A stretch of 30,062 nucleotides of DNA from a virus: positions 1-30,062 of the IMG/VR virus record IMGVR_UViG_3300025151_000192. One strand, written 5' to 3'. A program made the translations under genes and the position numbers. Below the pieces are notes generated by a model. The model saw only the letters and a list, made by a program, of their open reading frames with translations. It had not been told where the DNA came from and did not search any database. Shown here piece after piece: positions 7,896-16,082 of the stretch; position 1 is the stretch's first letter; each line of letters opens with the position of its first letter.

Positions 7896-8104
7896 TATAA
7901 TTTTATTTTACTATTATTTTCCTGTAAAATTTTGCTTCTGTTTTCCTGTAATAAAAAACTAAATAATTTTGTTATTGAACCAATACCTTGAGCCTGTAAA
8001 CTACCATCACAGCATTTTCTGGAATACGTATTATCTGCGCAAAGGCAACCTCTACGGCTACCTTTAGGGCTTGTATTACTTGGCGTTTTAAATCTCCTTT
8101 TCAT
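7895..8104 (-). CDS. Small cysteine-containing phage protein
   Basis: A 69-residue protein with a conserved-looking N-terminal part: MKRRFKTPSNTSPKGSRRG, then CLCADN, SRKCCDG and a SLQAQGIGSI end. The four cysteines (CxC and CC) could bind a metal or form disulphides. The C-terminal third contains a tandem 8-residue repeat, LQENRSKI then LQENNSKI. The start overlaps the 41-residue gene as ATGA and its end overlaps the next start by one base. Similar short proteins occur between protease and capsid genes in Bacteroidota phages as I recall, but their role is unknown. Confidence 0.6.
   Translation of the reverse strand: MKRRFKTPSNTSPKGSRRGCLCADNTYSRKCCDGSLQAQGIGSITKLFSFLLQENRSKILQENNSKIKL
7905..7951 (-). 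repeat. Tandem 24-base imperfect repeat inside the 69-residue gene
   Basis: Bases 7905-7927 and 7929-7951 match at 19 of 23 positions with a 24-base period. Being a multiple of three, it yields the in-frame peptide repeat LQEN-[RN]-SKI. It marks a recent local duplication at the gene's 3' end. Confidence 0.8.
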
Positions 8105-8226
8105 CCTTGGCCTTTATATAGTTTTTTATAATTTTTACTACTTTTTAATTTACTGGTTTTGCTTTTGGCGTGTATGCCTTTACGCTTAACCTTTTTGCGC
8201 TCTATTTTAACGGCTACCTTTTTCAT
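8101..8226 (-). CDS. 41-residue highly basic phage peptide
   Basis: A short ORF found in the gap. It reads MKKVAVKIERKKVKRKGIHA, then KSKTSKLKSSKNYKKLYKGQG. About 40 percent of residues are Lys or Arg, so it should bind nucleic acid or an acidic partner such as the scaffold. The ATG overlaps the protease gene's TAA by one base and its TGA overlaps the next ATG as ATGA, so it is translationally coupled on both sides, which strongly supports it as real. The function is unknown. Confidence 0.75.
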   Translation of the reverse strand: MKKVAVKIERKKVKRKGIHAKSKTSKLKSSKNYKKLYKGQG

Positions 8227-9272
8227 TATATTGGTACGCAGTTAGGTACTAATTTTCCGTTCTTGGTTTTCATTCCATACTGACGGTAACCAGCTTGACA
8301 AGGTGCTTCAAGGTCAATTAAATCTAATTCCTTTAATTTGCTTAAAGCCCAACGTTTACCAGCTTTGCCACCCCACAATAGATATGATATTGTTCCACAA
8401 GCTTTAGTATCGCCCTCATCGTAGTATTCCTCTGCTCTTGACAAATAGGAATACATCCGTTTTATTGTTTGTACGCTGATTGGTTTGCCTTGTGCCAGTT
8501 GCTGCGCTCTTACCTTACCTACTTGCGTTGCGCATTTGTTGTTTACTTTTTCGTTTAACTCAAGGCCTCTTTTGGCGTTGTTTTTTACGCCGCTGGGGTA
8601 ATCGCTATAACTTTCAAACTCTATTTTTTTACCGCCCTTAACACGTTTGTCTTTTTTTACTATGGCCTTTATTTGCCCAAGTAAATATTCGCCCTCTTCT
8701 TCTTCTATTTGTTTTAGTATTTTATCGGTACTAAAATCGCCCAATGTTTTGTCTTTAGGGCGTTCCATTTTATCTGCAAAATAACCCTCTATCGAAAAAC
8801 CTTTTACCTTACCAGTTTTAACAAACTCGTTCCAAATTTGGTCGTTGTTTACTTTAACACTTCCAACCCACGTGCCTAAAGGCAGTTCCATTCCGTATTT
8901 TACGCTTTTGTCGTGTACCTTATCTTCAACTATCCAGCTTTCTACTAAACTTAAACCGTTTATTTCGTACTGGTGTTCAAGCGTGCTGTTGTTTTGTTTG
9001 CCTTGCATTAAATACATTTGCGACGCTTTTAAGACCGTATCTTTTGAAAAATATATATAGTACTCATCTTCGCCGTTGCGTCTGTATATGGGCTTGTTTG
9101 GTATTAATAGCGCACCCATTAAAATACGCTTTTCTTTGTCTACCTCTGCAAGCTTAAATTCTTGGCTTTTAAGGGCAATGAAATCTTCCTCTATCGCTGG
9201 GTTTTCTACAACACTTATGGCTTCAATTCCAATTTCTTGCTCTTCGTCTAAAATTAATTCTACTATACGCAT
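8226..9272 (-). CDS. XkdF-like putative prohead serine protease with C-terminal helical domain
   Basis: A 348-residue protein. Residues 1-170 resemble the phage XkdF-like protease family: MRIVELILDEEQEIGIEAIS and VVENPAIEEDFIALK at the start, ILMGALLIPNKPIYR, and LEHQYEINGLSLVESWIVED carrying the candidate catalytic His, then VKGFSIEGYF. Residues about 215-310 form a separate domain (YPSGVKNNAKRGLELNEKV, QGKPISVQTIKRMYSYLSRA, CGTISYLLWGGKAGKRWA) that occurs fused to several phage proteins. The end has two Cys (APCQAGYRQYG, LVPNCVPI). Its place upstream of scaffold and capsid agrees with a role in capsid maturation. The ATG follows the recurrent TTATATAATAATATG leader. Confidence 0.7.
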   Translation of the reverse strand: MRIVELILDEEQEIGIEAISVVENPAIEEDFIALKSQEFKLAEVDKEKRILMGALLIPNKPIYRRNGEDEYYIYFSKDTVLKASQMYLMQGKQNNSTLEHQYEINGLSLVESWIVEDKVHDKSVKYGMELPLGTWVGSVKVNNDQIWNEFVKTGKVKGFSIEGYFADKMERPKDKTLGDFSTDKILKQIEEEEGEYLLGQIKAIVKKDKRVKGGKKIEFESYSDYPSGVKNNAKRGLELNEKVNNKCATQVGKVRAQQLAQGKPISVQTIKRMYSYLSRAEEYYDEGDTKACGTISYLLWGGKAGKRWALSKLKELDLIDLEAPCQAGYRQYGMKTKNGKLVPNCVPI

Positions 9273-9306
9273 ATTATTATATAACTGTTTTTATTATTTT
9301 TTGTCT

Positions 9307-11199
9307 TTATAGGGTTGCGCCCTCTACAATATTGTTGTTTAAGCTTTGCGCTGTTGTTACATCATTTGCCACCACATAGGCCTGAACTGGCTGTTGTTCT
9401 TGCTCGCCTATGGCTTCAGCTAATTGACTGGTTTCTGTTGCACCTACAATATTAAAACTCGGGGCTTGCGGTTGCGCAGCACCACCACCACCAGCACCGC
9501 CGCCGCCTATTGTACTGGCTACACTATTAGCTGAACTTGTTGCTGATTTTACAGCCCCTATAATACCAGCGAGCTGGGCTGCATAACCAATCAATAAAGG
9601 TATGTTTTGCGGGAACCCTACTTTCGCCGTTTGGGCTGTACCCTCTGCTCCTGCGACTGTACTTTTTGCAATTGCCAGCTTTCCAAATGTTATGGTCTTT
9701 TTTGCCTCCATAACCATTTCTTTCAAGGCCAAAGCTTGTTTCGCTATTAATAGCGCTTTGCCTACGCCAGTTTCTGCGCCAGCCAAACTAATTGCATCGT
9801 CAAGGGCTTTTTGTTTTGCAGCTGTTTTTTGTTGTTCTAAACGTGCTGTTTCTTCTGCCAATTTTGTTTCTTCAGCAAGTATATCGGCATCAACCTTTTT
9901 CTTAGCTTCAACTTTTAATTCATCGTAATACCTTTGCACTTCTAACAGCTGTTCATTTGTAGCTCCTAACCTATCAAGTTCAGCAAGCTTTCTTTGTTCT
10001 TCAAGTTCTACCTTTTTTAGCTCATTATCAGCATCCCTGTTTTCTTGTTTTATGCGGTAATCGTTTTGTATTTTTTCAATGGCCGCTTGCTTTTCCTCTT
10101 CGGTCATTACATCAGATTTTGCTGCATCTTTTGTAACTTTATTGGCCTCACGTGTTGCGGTTGTTATTTCAGCCGTCAGAGCCTTTTGTAGTTTTAACCT
10201 TTGTGTTTCTTTATTAATTACTTCGGCCTTTAATTGTGCTTCTTCATCAAGGTCTGCTTTATTACTTTTGGTTAAGGCGTTTTCGGTTTGTTTAGCTTCA
10301 AGCCGTATTTTAGCAACTTCGGTTTCTTGCTGCGCTAAATTGTTGCTTATTTCAGCGGCTTCCTGTAATGCTTTTATTCTTTCCTCTGCCGTTACGTTTT
10401 CCTTGTCTGCGGCTTTTTCGCGTAGGGCGGCAATATCACGTTCTGCTTCGGCACGTTTAACCACCAAATCCCTCGCCATTTTTTCGGCCTTTGCACGTTG
10501 ATCGGCTATTTTCGCAGCGGCTTTCGCATCATCTACAATTTCATCTTTAAAACTTTTAACGGCATTTGTCGCCTTGTCAATACTGTTTTCAACGCCTGTA
10601 AAACTATCAACAAAACTGCTGCCAGCTTTTTTCGCACTTTCCAACGCTTCATCAAAATCGCCTTTAAATACGCTTTTTATTGCACTACCTAAAAAACCAA
10701 CTGTATCAAGTATAGCTTTAAACCTGTTTGTTATATTGGTTACAAGTAAGTTTTTAAAGTCAATAAGGGCTTGTTTTGGGTCTTCAAAAACGCTTATAAT
10801 CCCCTCGCCTAAATCCGCAAGTAAATCTAAAAGGTTGCCAGTAACACTACCAATCACACCCAGTATTTTAGCAAATTTGTTTTGCCCCTCTTCGCTACGT
10901 GTAAAGGCCTGTCCAAGTGAAGTAACTGCAATTAATAAAGCCCCTATTCCTGTTCCTATAATAGCAATACGTAAACTTTTAAAGCTACCTATAACGGTTT
11001 TTAACGTGCCTTTTAAAGCTTGGAATTTACTTACTGCGCCGCCAGTTGCTTTGTCTACTGTTCCTGCCATAGCTTGCGTAGAGGCGTTTGTATTGTCTAT
11101 TTCCTTGTTGGTTTCTTTTATGCTTTCCTTAAACTTGTCTAAGCCGCCAGCAGCTTTAACCGTATCAACGTCAATTACTATCTTTTTTTCTATTGCCAT
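9307..11199 (-). CDS. Tape measure protein
   Basis: A 630-residue protein that sets tail length and travels through the tube at infection. It starts with a short strand (MAIEKKIVIDVDTVKAAGG). A hydrophobic helix is at about residues 75-95 (IAIIGTGIGALLIAVTSLG), followed by another hydrophobic stretch near VIGSVTGNLLDLL. Residues about 220-450 are a long charged coiled coil rich in Ala, Glu and Lys. A second hydrophobic patch is near 520-550. A Gly-rich linker lies at 565-575, and the last 50 residues (LAEAIGEQEQQPVQAYVVAN) form a conserved-looking end. Using about 0.15 nm per residue, the tail would be roughly 95 nm. Its start lies within the 3' end of the 46-residue gene. Confidence 0.85.
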   Translation of the reverse strand: MAIEKKIVIDVDTVKAAGGLDKFKESIKETNKEIDNTNASTQAMAGTVDKATGGAVSKFQALKGTLKTVIGSFKSLRIAIIGTGIGALLIAVTSLGQAFTRSEEGQNKFAKILGVIGSVTGNLLDLLADLGEGIISVFEDPKQALIDFKNLLVTNITNRFKAILDTVGFLGSAIKSVFKGDFDEALESAKKAGSSFVDSFTGVENSIDKATNAVKSFKDEIVDDAKAAAKIADQRAKAEKMARDLVVKRAEAERDIAALREKAADKENVTAEERIKALQEAAEISNNLAQQETEVAKIRLEAKQTENALTKSNKADLDEEAQLKAEVINKETQRLKLQKALTAEITTATREANKVTKDAAKSDVMTEEEKQAAIEKIQNDYRIKQENRDADNELKKVELEEQRKLAELDRLGATNEQLLEVQRYYDELKVEAKKKVDADILAEETKLAEETARLEQQKTAAKQKALDDAISLAGAETGVGKALLIAKQALALKEMVMEAKKTITFGKLAIAKSTVAGAEGTAQTAKVGFPQNIPLLIGYAAQLAGIIGAVKSATSSANSVASTIGGGGAGGGGAAQPQAPSFNIVGATETSQLAEAIGEQEQQPVQAYVVANDVTTAQSLNNNIVEGATL

Positions 11200-11330
11200 T
11201 TTATTTCCTTTTTAAGTGCTTTGTATCCCTCTTTTAAAGTTGTAGGCAGTTTGTATTTGCCTTGTGCTATACGTATATTTTCGGTTTCACCATTAACGTA
11301 TTTTAAGCTGTCTAATATTAATTTTATCAT
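11190..11330 (-). CDS. 46-residue protein between tail hub and tape measure
   Basis: A short ORF in the gap: MIKLILDSLKYVNGETENIR, then IAQGKYKLPTTLKEGYKALK and a KEIKWQ end. Its ATG overlaps the hub gene's TGA as ATGA and its last 10 bases overlap the tape measure start, so all three are translationally linked. It may be a small tail-initiation factor or only a coupling peptide. No known family was recognised. Confidence 0.65.
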   Translation of the reverse strand: MIKLILDSLKYVNGETENIRIAQGKYKLPTTLKEGYKALKKEIKWQ

Positions 11331-13933
11331 AATGTTGTTTCAGTTATTGTTGCATCAAAAGAATACCCATCATTTCCACCAATATCATATTTTGACCTTA
11401 CTGAAATATTATAAGTTGTACCACTTTCTAAAAAATTCAACTTATTGAAATTATAAACAGCAGGTGCGCCAATTGAAGGAACAGTATCAAATAAACCACC
11501 ATCTAAATAAATATTAAAATCCGTTTCATCGCCATTACCTCTGAAAGAAATAATTATTTCGTCTGTAGAAACAGACGTTGCTTGTAATTCTGTTGGTCTG
11601 TCTAAGTACGCTACTTGACCGTTCGCTAATTGACTTACATATTCTTGTTTGTTGTATAATTCTAAATCTGACTTGTTTGTTAATAGGTTTGTTTTTATGC
11701 TGTTAATTCTAAAAACAGTATTTGCGATTATAAGTTGGTCATTTAATTTTAATTGTGTTAAAATACTCAATGGTAAATAAGCACTAACTTTATACAACCT
11801 TGCTTTTTTGTCAAAAACAGTTTCTACATAATCTAAATAATTTGCTTCAAATAGATTAGATGATGTTGAAGGGTTTGGCAAATCCCCCAACCACTCATCA
11901 GCTTCTAAGCCAAAATTTAACTGCATTCTATTGTTCCAACCCCAATTAAACGTACTCATATTTGATGGTCTACGGTAATTACTTGGTGTAGTTCCGTCTA
12001 TTGTTAGTTCGCTATTTGTATTAGATTGATAATGTATACAGAACAATAATGGCTCACCTATTGTTGGTTCAAACTTCTTATTTAACATTGCGCCTTGTCC
12101 GATATATGTTTGTGCATCTGTATCTTCATTGGTTAAACGTTCATACATCATTTTTTCAAAAGGCAATTCTACTTTATAAACTCCTCCGTCCCATTGATTA
12201 TCACCATAGCTTTCTTGCGAAAATGGTACACCTTGTATCTCGTCTGAATATTGTACTAAAAATGATTTTTTGCTTTTAAAACTAAAATCCATTTCCTTAT
12301 ACTGAAACAACCTTTCTACAGTTGAAGTAGACATATCTACATATTTTGTAATATCATAAGCTTCAGCTGTTGTGTATTTGCCACTCCTCATAAAAACACT
12401 CGCTAATTCTACTTGAATATTATTACCATCTTTATAAACAACACAGTTAAACATTTTAAACAAGCCACTTAAAAAATCCATTACTTTCATTTCTGGCATT
12501 TGTTTGTTTATGTAAAAAGTTTTATCTGGTACATTGTTTACAGGTGTATAATTAGCTGTATAAACAAGATTATTATATTGATAAGGCCAAGCCCCTGAAT
12601 ATTTTTTAATTTCTAAGGTTTGGGTCATTGTAATTGTATTATTGCTTTCAACTTCAACTATAATGTCTAAAGGGCCACCTGGCGTGATATCGTGTGTAAT
12701 ATCTGCATACGTGGCACTGTTTCCTCCATTTTCATAAGTATGTTCATAATAAATGGTTTCTGTACTTCCTTTTTTAATTCTTACAGTATAACTTTCTGTT
12801 TGACTTGTATTAACATAAGCTGTTACTCTATACTTGTATTTCCAACCTGGCCATTCAATATATTGCGTTCTAACATCGCCAAAACTTGATGGGGTTGTGC
12901 TTGTGTGCGTATAATCTAATGGGTCATCAAATTGGTGTCGCCATCTATTCCTAACTATAAAAGTATCGCCACCCTCTTCAGCGTTTGTTATATACCCCTC
13001 GTTTTTATGTAGCCACATATATACATTGCTAAACGGCTCTGAATTAAAAAACCCTGTTAAATTGATTTGTGGGAATGTGTTGTTTATTGCGTCAATAATT
13101 GCTCTACATCTTATTGCAGGTTTTAAATCTACCCAACTTAGTTCAGTGTCTGTTATGTTATCTTTATATCCTGCGTTTGTGTAACGCATATTTTTAGTGT
13201 GGTGGATATTAGGTACAAGTATATCTGTGCTACCAAACACGCTATTTATGTTACTGTCTGAAGCGGTAAAAAGGTCGTTTATATTAACTTCGGTATAATC
13301 AAAATTTAACGAACTTAGATAATTAAGGCCAGACAATTTTGTTTCGCCTAAAACTTCTTTTAATTCTACCGCATCGCCATAAAACACTACTTTGTATGCG
13401 TGTGGTTTATTGTCTTTTAATGATACGCTTTTAAATTGTATTTTGCCTTTTTTGTAATCTATTCCGTTTAGCTTTATTATAGCATCGTGCCTAAACCTTG
13501 CATCAAAACTGTTTTCAATATCAAAATTTTCATAGTGTCTGAATAGCTTATTGTTTAGCTTAGATGCAGGAAGATTAAATTGTTGACTAAAAGGTGTGAA
13601 CACTTTTTTAATGTCCTTTATATTTAAAACACTATCAGTTATAACAACGCTTTCATCTTCGAACATATCTGCTCTAAAATAATCGCTTTCAATTTTATAC
13701 AAATCATAGTTAGGACTAACAAAAATATCATCAGATAAACTTAATTGTGTAACGCTGTCAATAGCTGTTACTGTCGCTGTTTCTTGTGTTCTTTGGTTTG
13801 TAACTAAATCGCCAACTATAACACCTAACTCTGAAAAATCTAAATTAGTGTCAATTAGTTTGTTTGTAGAAAAACTTTTAGCTGACCCCCTTACAATATT
13901 AAACCCTTTTATGTATAATTCAATTATCTGCAT
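11327..13933 (-). CDS. Large tail hub / baseplate-like protein with C-terminal fibronectin III-like domain
   Basis: An 868-residue protein, the largest in the genome. The N-terminus begins MQIIELYIKGFNIVRGSAKSF and has a small beta-barrel-like part (VGDLVTNQRTQETATVTAID). Residues about 95-125 (NIKDIKKVFTPFSQQFNLPA) and SFDARFRHDAIIKLNG resemble tail hub proteins of Bacteroidota siphophages. The centre is Tyr/Thr/Asn-rich beta structure, with KVMDFLSGLFKMFNCVVYKD near the two-thirds point. The last 90 residues (DRPTELQATSVSTDEIIISF, TTYNISVRSKYDIGG) look like a fibronectin type III domain. It lies between distal-tail and tape-measure-side genes. Hub is inferred from position and size. Confidence 0.65.
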   Translation of the reverse strand: MQIIELYIKGFNIVRGSAKSFSTNKLIDTNLDFSELGVIVGDLVTNQRTQETATVTAIDSVTQLSLSDDIFVSPNYDLYKIESDYFRADMFEDESVVITDSVLNIKDIKKVFTPFSQQFNLPASKLNNKLFRHYENFDIENSFDARFRHDAIIKLNGIDYKKGKIQFKSVSLKDNKPHAYKVVFYGDAVELKEVLGETKLSGLNYLSSLNFDYTEVNINDLFTASDSNINSVFGSTDILVPNIHHTKNMRYTNAGYKDNITDTELSWVDLKPAIRCRAIIDAINNTFPQINLTGFFNSEPFSNVYMWLHKNEGYITNAEEGGDTFIVRNRWRHQFDDPLDYTHTSTTPSSFGDVRTQYIEWPGWKYKYRVTAYVNTSQTESYTVRIKKGSTETIYYEHTYENGGNSATYADITHDITPGGPLDIIVEVESNNTITMTQTLEIKKYSGAWPYQYNNLVYTANYTPVNNVPDKTFYINKQMPEMKVMDFLSGLFKMFNCVVYKDGNNIQVELASVFMRSGKYTTAEAYDITKYVDMSTSTVERLFQYKEMDFSFKSKKSFLVQYSDEIQGVPFSQESYGDNQWDGGVYKVELPFEKMMYERLTNEDTDAQTYIGQGAMLNKKFEPTIGEPLLFCIHYQSNTNSELTIDGTTPSNYRRPSNMSTFNWGWNNRMQLNFGLEADEWLGDLPNPSTSSNLFEANYLDYVETVFDKKARLYKVSAYLPLSILTQLKLNDQLIIANTVFRINSIKTNLLTNKSDLELYNKQEYVSQLANGQVAYLDRPTELQATSVSTDEIIISFRGNGDETDFNIYLDGGLFDTVPSIGAPAVYNFNKLNFLESGTTYNISVRSKYDIGGNDGYSFDATITETTL

Positions 13934-15045
13934 TAACGTATGTTGTTTATCGTGTCAAACGCAAAATCTATTTCTATTGTGTAATTAATAAGCTTATCGT
14001 TTAAGTGTGTTTTGTAGTTTAAACTGCTACTTGCTACGTTTATAGGTAGTGTTTTATTTTCTATCTCTATCCAACAATCTTCGCTTAATTGCATTTGCTT
14101 AAATACTTCGTTGTAAACCTCTGGATAAAACCCTGTATTTAGTGTTAGTTTTTCAGTACCGTTTTTAGTTAATATTTTCTGTTGGTGTCTACTTGTGTCA
14201 TAAGCACCATTGACAATTATATTACGCTTAAAATCTTCCTTTTTAGTTGTTAGCACCTCGTTTGTTCTTTTGAAAAACCACAAGTCTTGTAATGCACCGA
14301 ACTTATTTACAAACGTTACTTTATAAGGTTGGTATTTACATTCCTCTATATTGTCTACAGTTAGTTTTATAACATTATCAGTAGTATCTATGTATATCGT
14401 GTCAAAGTCAAACAATGTAAAGTCATCTACAAACTCCTGTAAACATACGCTATTCTCAAACGTTCCACCGTCCTGTATTACTCTGTTTTCGTATTCGTCT
14501 GCACCATTAACCCCATTTGTAACGTATTCTATTTGCTCATCACTTTCAACGCTACTTGTTACAGCTTTGGTGTATACTTGTTGTCCGTTTAGTTCGTATG
14601 TTACTTGTGTGGTCTTGGACGTATCAACTGGAATAACAGCTGGGGCATCATCAAGCTTTACTACCTTAGTATTTGACTGTAATAAGGCACTATCATTCTG
14701 GGGGTTTGCTTCGTCCTCATAATATCCGTATCCATCAAAACCTGTTAATTGTGTGTAGCTTGTAAAACTTCCTGCGCTACCAAGTATGTAATTTTTAGTT
14801 CTGTAATCCACCCATACATTAGCACTTGAATAATCGCCATCAAAAGTTTGTAGTATATAATCTCTAACTATCTCGCCTATTTCAAACGTAACATTATTAC
14901 TTACAGCAAACGATGATAATTCAAACTTATTACTTCTATCGGTTGTTTGCGTTCCTGTATATACATATAGTTCCATATCTACCTGTGTTAAGTTGGTAGC
15001 ACTTATGTTTATGTAGTATGGGCTTCTTGCGTTGATTTTAGCCAT
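13933..15045 (-). CDS. Putative distal tail protein
   Basis: A 370-residue protein that opens with MAKINARSPYYINISATNLT and a beta-rich domain (MELYVYTGTQTTDRSNKFEL, FEIGEIVRDYIL). A central region has CKYQPYKVTFVNKFGALQDL, WFFKR and then KKEDFKRNIIVNG. The end is INYTIEIDFAFDTINNIR. The VNKFGALQDLWFFKR segment is typical of tail proteins next to the hub in Bacteroidota phages as I recall. It is joined to the hub gene by a 1-base overlap and to the upstream gene without a gap. Distal tail is an inference from order; another tail-tip role is possible. Confidence 0.55.
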   Translation of the reverse strand: MAKINARSPYYINISATNLTQVDMELYVYTGTQTTDRSNKFELSSFAVSNNVTFEIGEIVRDYILQTFDGDYSSANVWVDYRTKNYILGSAGSFTSYTQLTGFDGYGYYEDEANPQNDSALLQSNTKVVKLDDAPAVIPVDTSKTTQVTYELNGQQVYTKAVTSSVESDEQIEYVTNGVNGADEYENRVIQDGGTFENSVCLQEFVDDFTLFDFDTIYIDTTDNVIKLTVDNIEECKYQPYKVTFVNKFGALQDLWFFKRTNEVLTTKKEDFKRNIIVNGAYDTSRHQQKILTKNGTEKLTLNTGFYPEVYNEVFKQMQLSEDCWIEIENKTLPINVASSSLNYKTHLNDKLINYTIEIDFAFDTINNIR

Positions 15046-15618
15046 TTATAATTCTTTTAAATTTATTTGTATTTGTTTTTCTATACCTACGGAATACGCT
15101 TTTAACAAGTCATCTGGCAGTCGTTTAAAAGCCGCTTCAAATGGCTTTGTAAAAAACATACTTGGCCGTATCCCTCTGTAATAAATATTACGTGCTATAA
15201 CGTATCCAACTGCATCGTAACCGCCTTTTGTAAAACGCCCTTTTTTATCTCTGAACCTTATACCTTTGCGCTGGGCATAGCTCGCCATACTTTTGGCAAA
15301 CTGTTTAAACGTGCCTTTTTTACTGCCAGTTCCAAAACGGTAAGGGCTGTTCGGGGCTTGCTGGCCTGTTATTTTACTGTTCGGCGATACTTTGCTGGGG
15401 TCTTTACCTTTTACACCTTGATCCTGGAACTTACCGTAGTCAGCCATTTTAAAGACCATAGACGTCGTTTTACCGTTTACTTCTATATCACCCTTTAAAC
15501 TATTATAAAGTTCCTTAGAATAGTTCTTTTTGCCTTTACTTAAGTTGCTGCGGCTTTGTTGTATAACGTATTTAGCAAACTTGTTTAATTCGTCACGTAA
15601 GTATTTATCGCCTAACAT
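15046..15618 (-). CDS. HK97 gp10-like head-tail or tail completion protein
   Basis: A 190-residue basic protein. The N-terminal helix LRDELNKFAKYVIQQSRSNL is followed by KELYNSLKGDIEVNGKTTSM and VFKMADYGKFQDQGVKG, the YG.FQDxG pattern common in the gp10/neck family. KGRFTKGGYDAVGYVIARNI and RGIRPSMFFTKPFEAAFKRL match the C-terminal half, where a short motif with Phe and Pro precedes the last helix. It overlaps the tail terminator-like gene by 7 bases. Such proteins sit at the neck or help tail completion. Confidence 0.65.
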   Translation of the reverse strand: MLGDKYLRDELNKFAKYVIQQSRSNLSKGKKNYSKELYNSLKGDIEVNGKTTSMVFKMADYGKFQDQGVKGKDPSKVSPNSKITGQQAPNSPYRFGTGSKKGTFKQFAKSMASYAQRKGIRFRDKKGRFTKGGYDAVGYVIARNIYYRGIRPSMFFTKPFEAAFKRLPDDLLKAYSVGIEKQIQINLKEL

Positions 15619-16082
15619 ATATCAATATCGTTTCTTACAAACACATCAAAGGTTGCAGCCCAGCCAGCGAGTCGGTTTTCAAACCTTTCGTAAAACGGCT
15701 CAAGGGTTGCATCGCCATCTAATTGGTATTGGTCATTATATAGTACACCCCTACGCAGCACCATAACTAATTTATTTAATACTGCCAGCTGGGTGTTTAA
15801 AACATCTTGCTCGTTGTCGTTACCTACAAAAATATCAGTAGTCGCGTTTTTACTTTCATCAACTATATCCATAGCCATTACAGTAATGTTAAACGTAAGT
15901 GTTTGTTCTTGCGTTGTAACGTTGTTTATTATTATATGACTCAATGGGAATATACTTTGCTTTGCCAAGTCAATATCGTATAGGTCGCCTGTTGTTACGG
16001 TGTTTACATTTACGTCGCTTAACAGCTGGTCTTTTATTGCTTTGGTTAGTAAGTAAAACCCTCTTATTCCTGTGTGGCTCAT
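15612..16082 (-). CDS. Putative tail terminator protein
   Basis: A 156-residue alpha/beta protein. The first 30 residues (GFYLLTKAIKDQLLSDVNVN) form a helix. A strand pair QEQTLTFNITVMAMDIVDES, the helix DVLNTQLAVLNKLVMVLRRG and the final sheet (FENRLAGWAATFDVFVRND) follow, which is the fold order of small tail terminators that cap the tube. Its ATG overlaps the stop of the frameshifted extension of the chaperone gene as ATGA (16079-16082), which supports that the -1 frame is translated. Assignment is from fold pattern and position between chaperone and neck genes. Confidence 0.6.
   Translation of the reverse strand: MSHTGIRGFYLLTKAIKDQLLSDVNVNTVTTGDLYDIDLAKQSIFPLSHIIINNVTTQEQTLTFNITVMAMDIVDESKNATTDIFVGNDNEQDVLNTQLAVLNKLVMVLRRGVLYNDQYQLDGDATLEPFYERFENRLAGWAATFDVFVRNDIDIC

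Noticed and set aside
10574-11215. A 213-codon plus-strand open frame, with others at 9602-9928 and 10079-10501
   Set aside because: It lies antisense to the tape measure gene, whose Ala/Lys/Glu coiled coil gives few stop codons in the opposite frame. Composition is Ser/Leu/Ala-rich as expected of a shadow.
14351-14722. Plus-strand open frame of 123 codons (and 2204-2536, 21723-22076, 22391-22723)
   Set aside because: All are antisense to well-supported minus-strand genes, have no family pattern and no promoter. The genome is otherwise one-directional.
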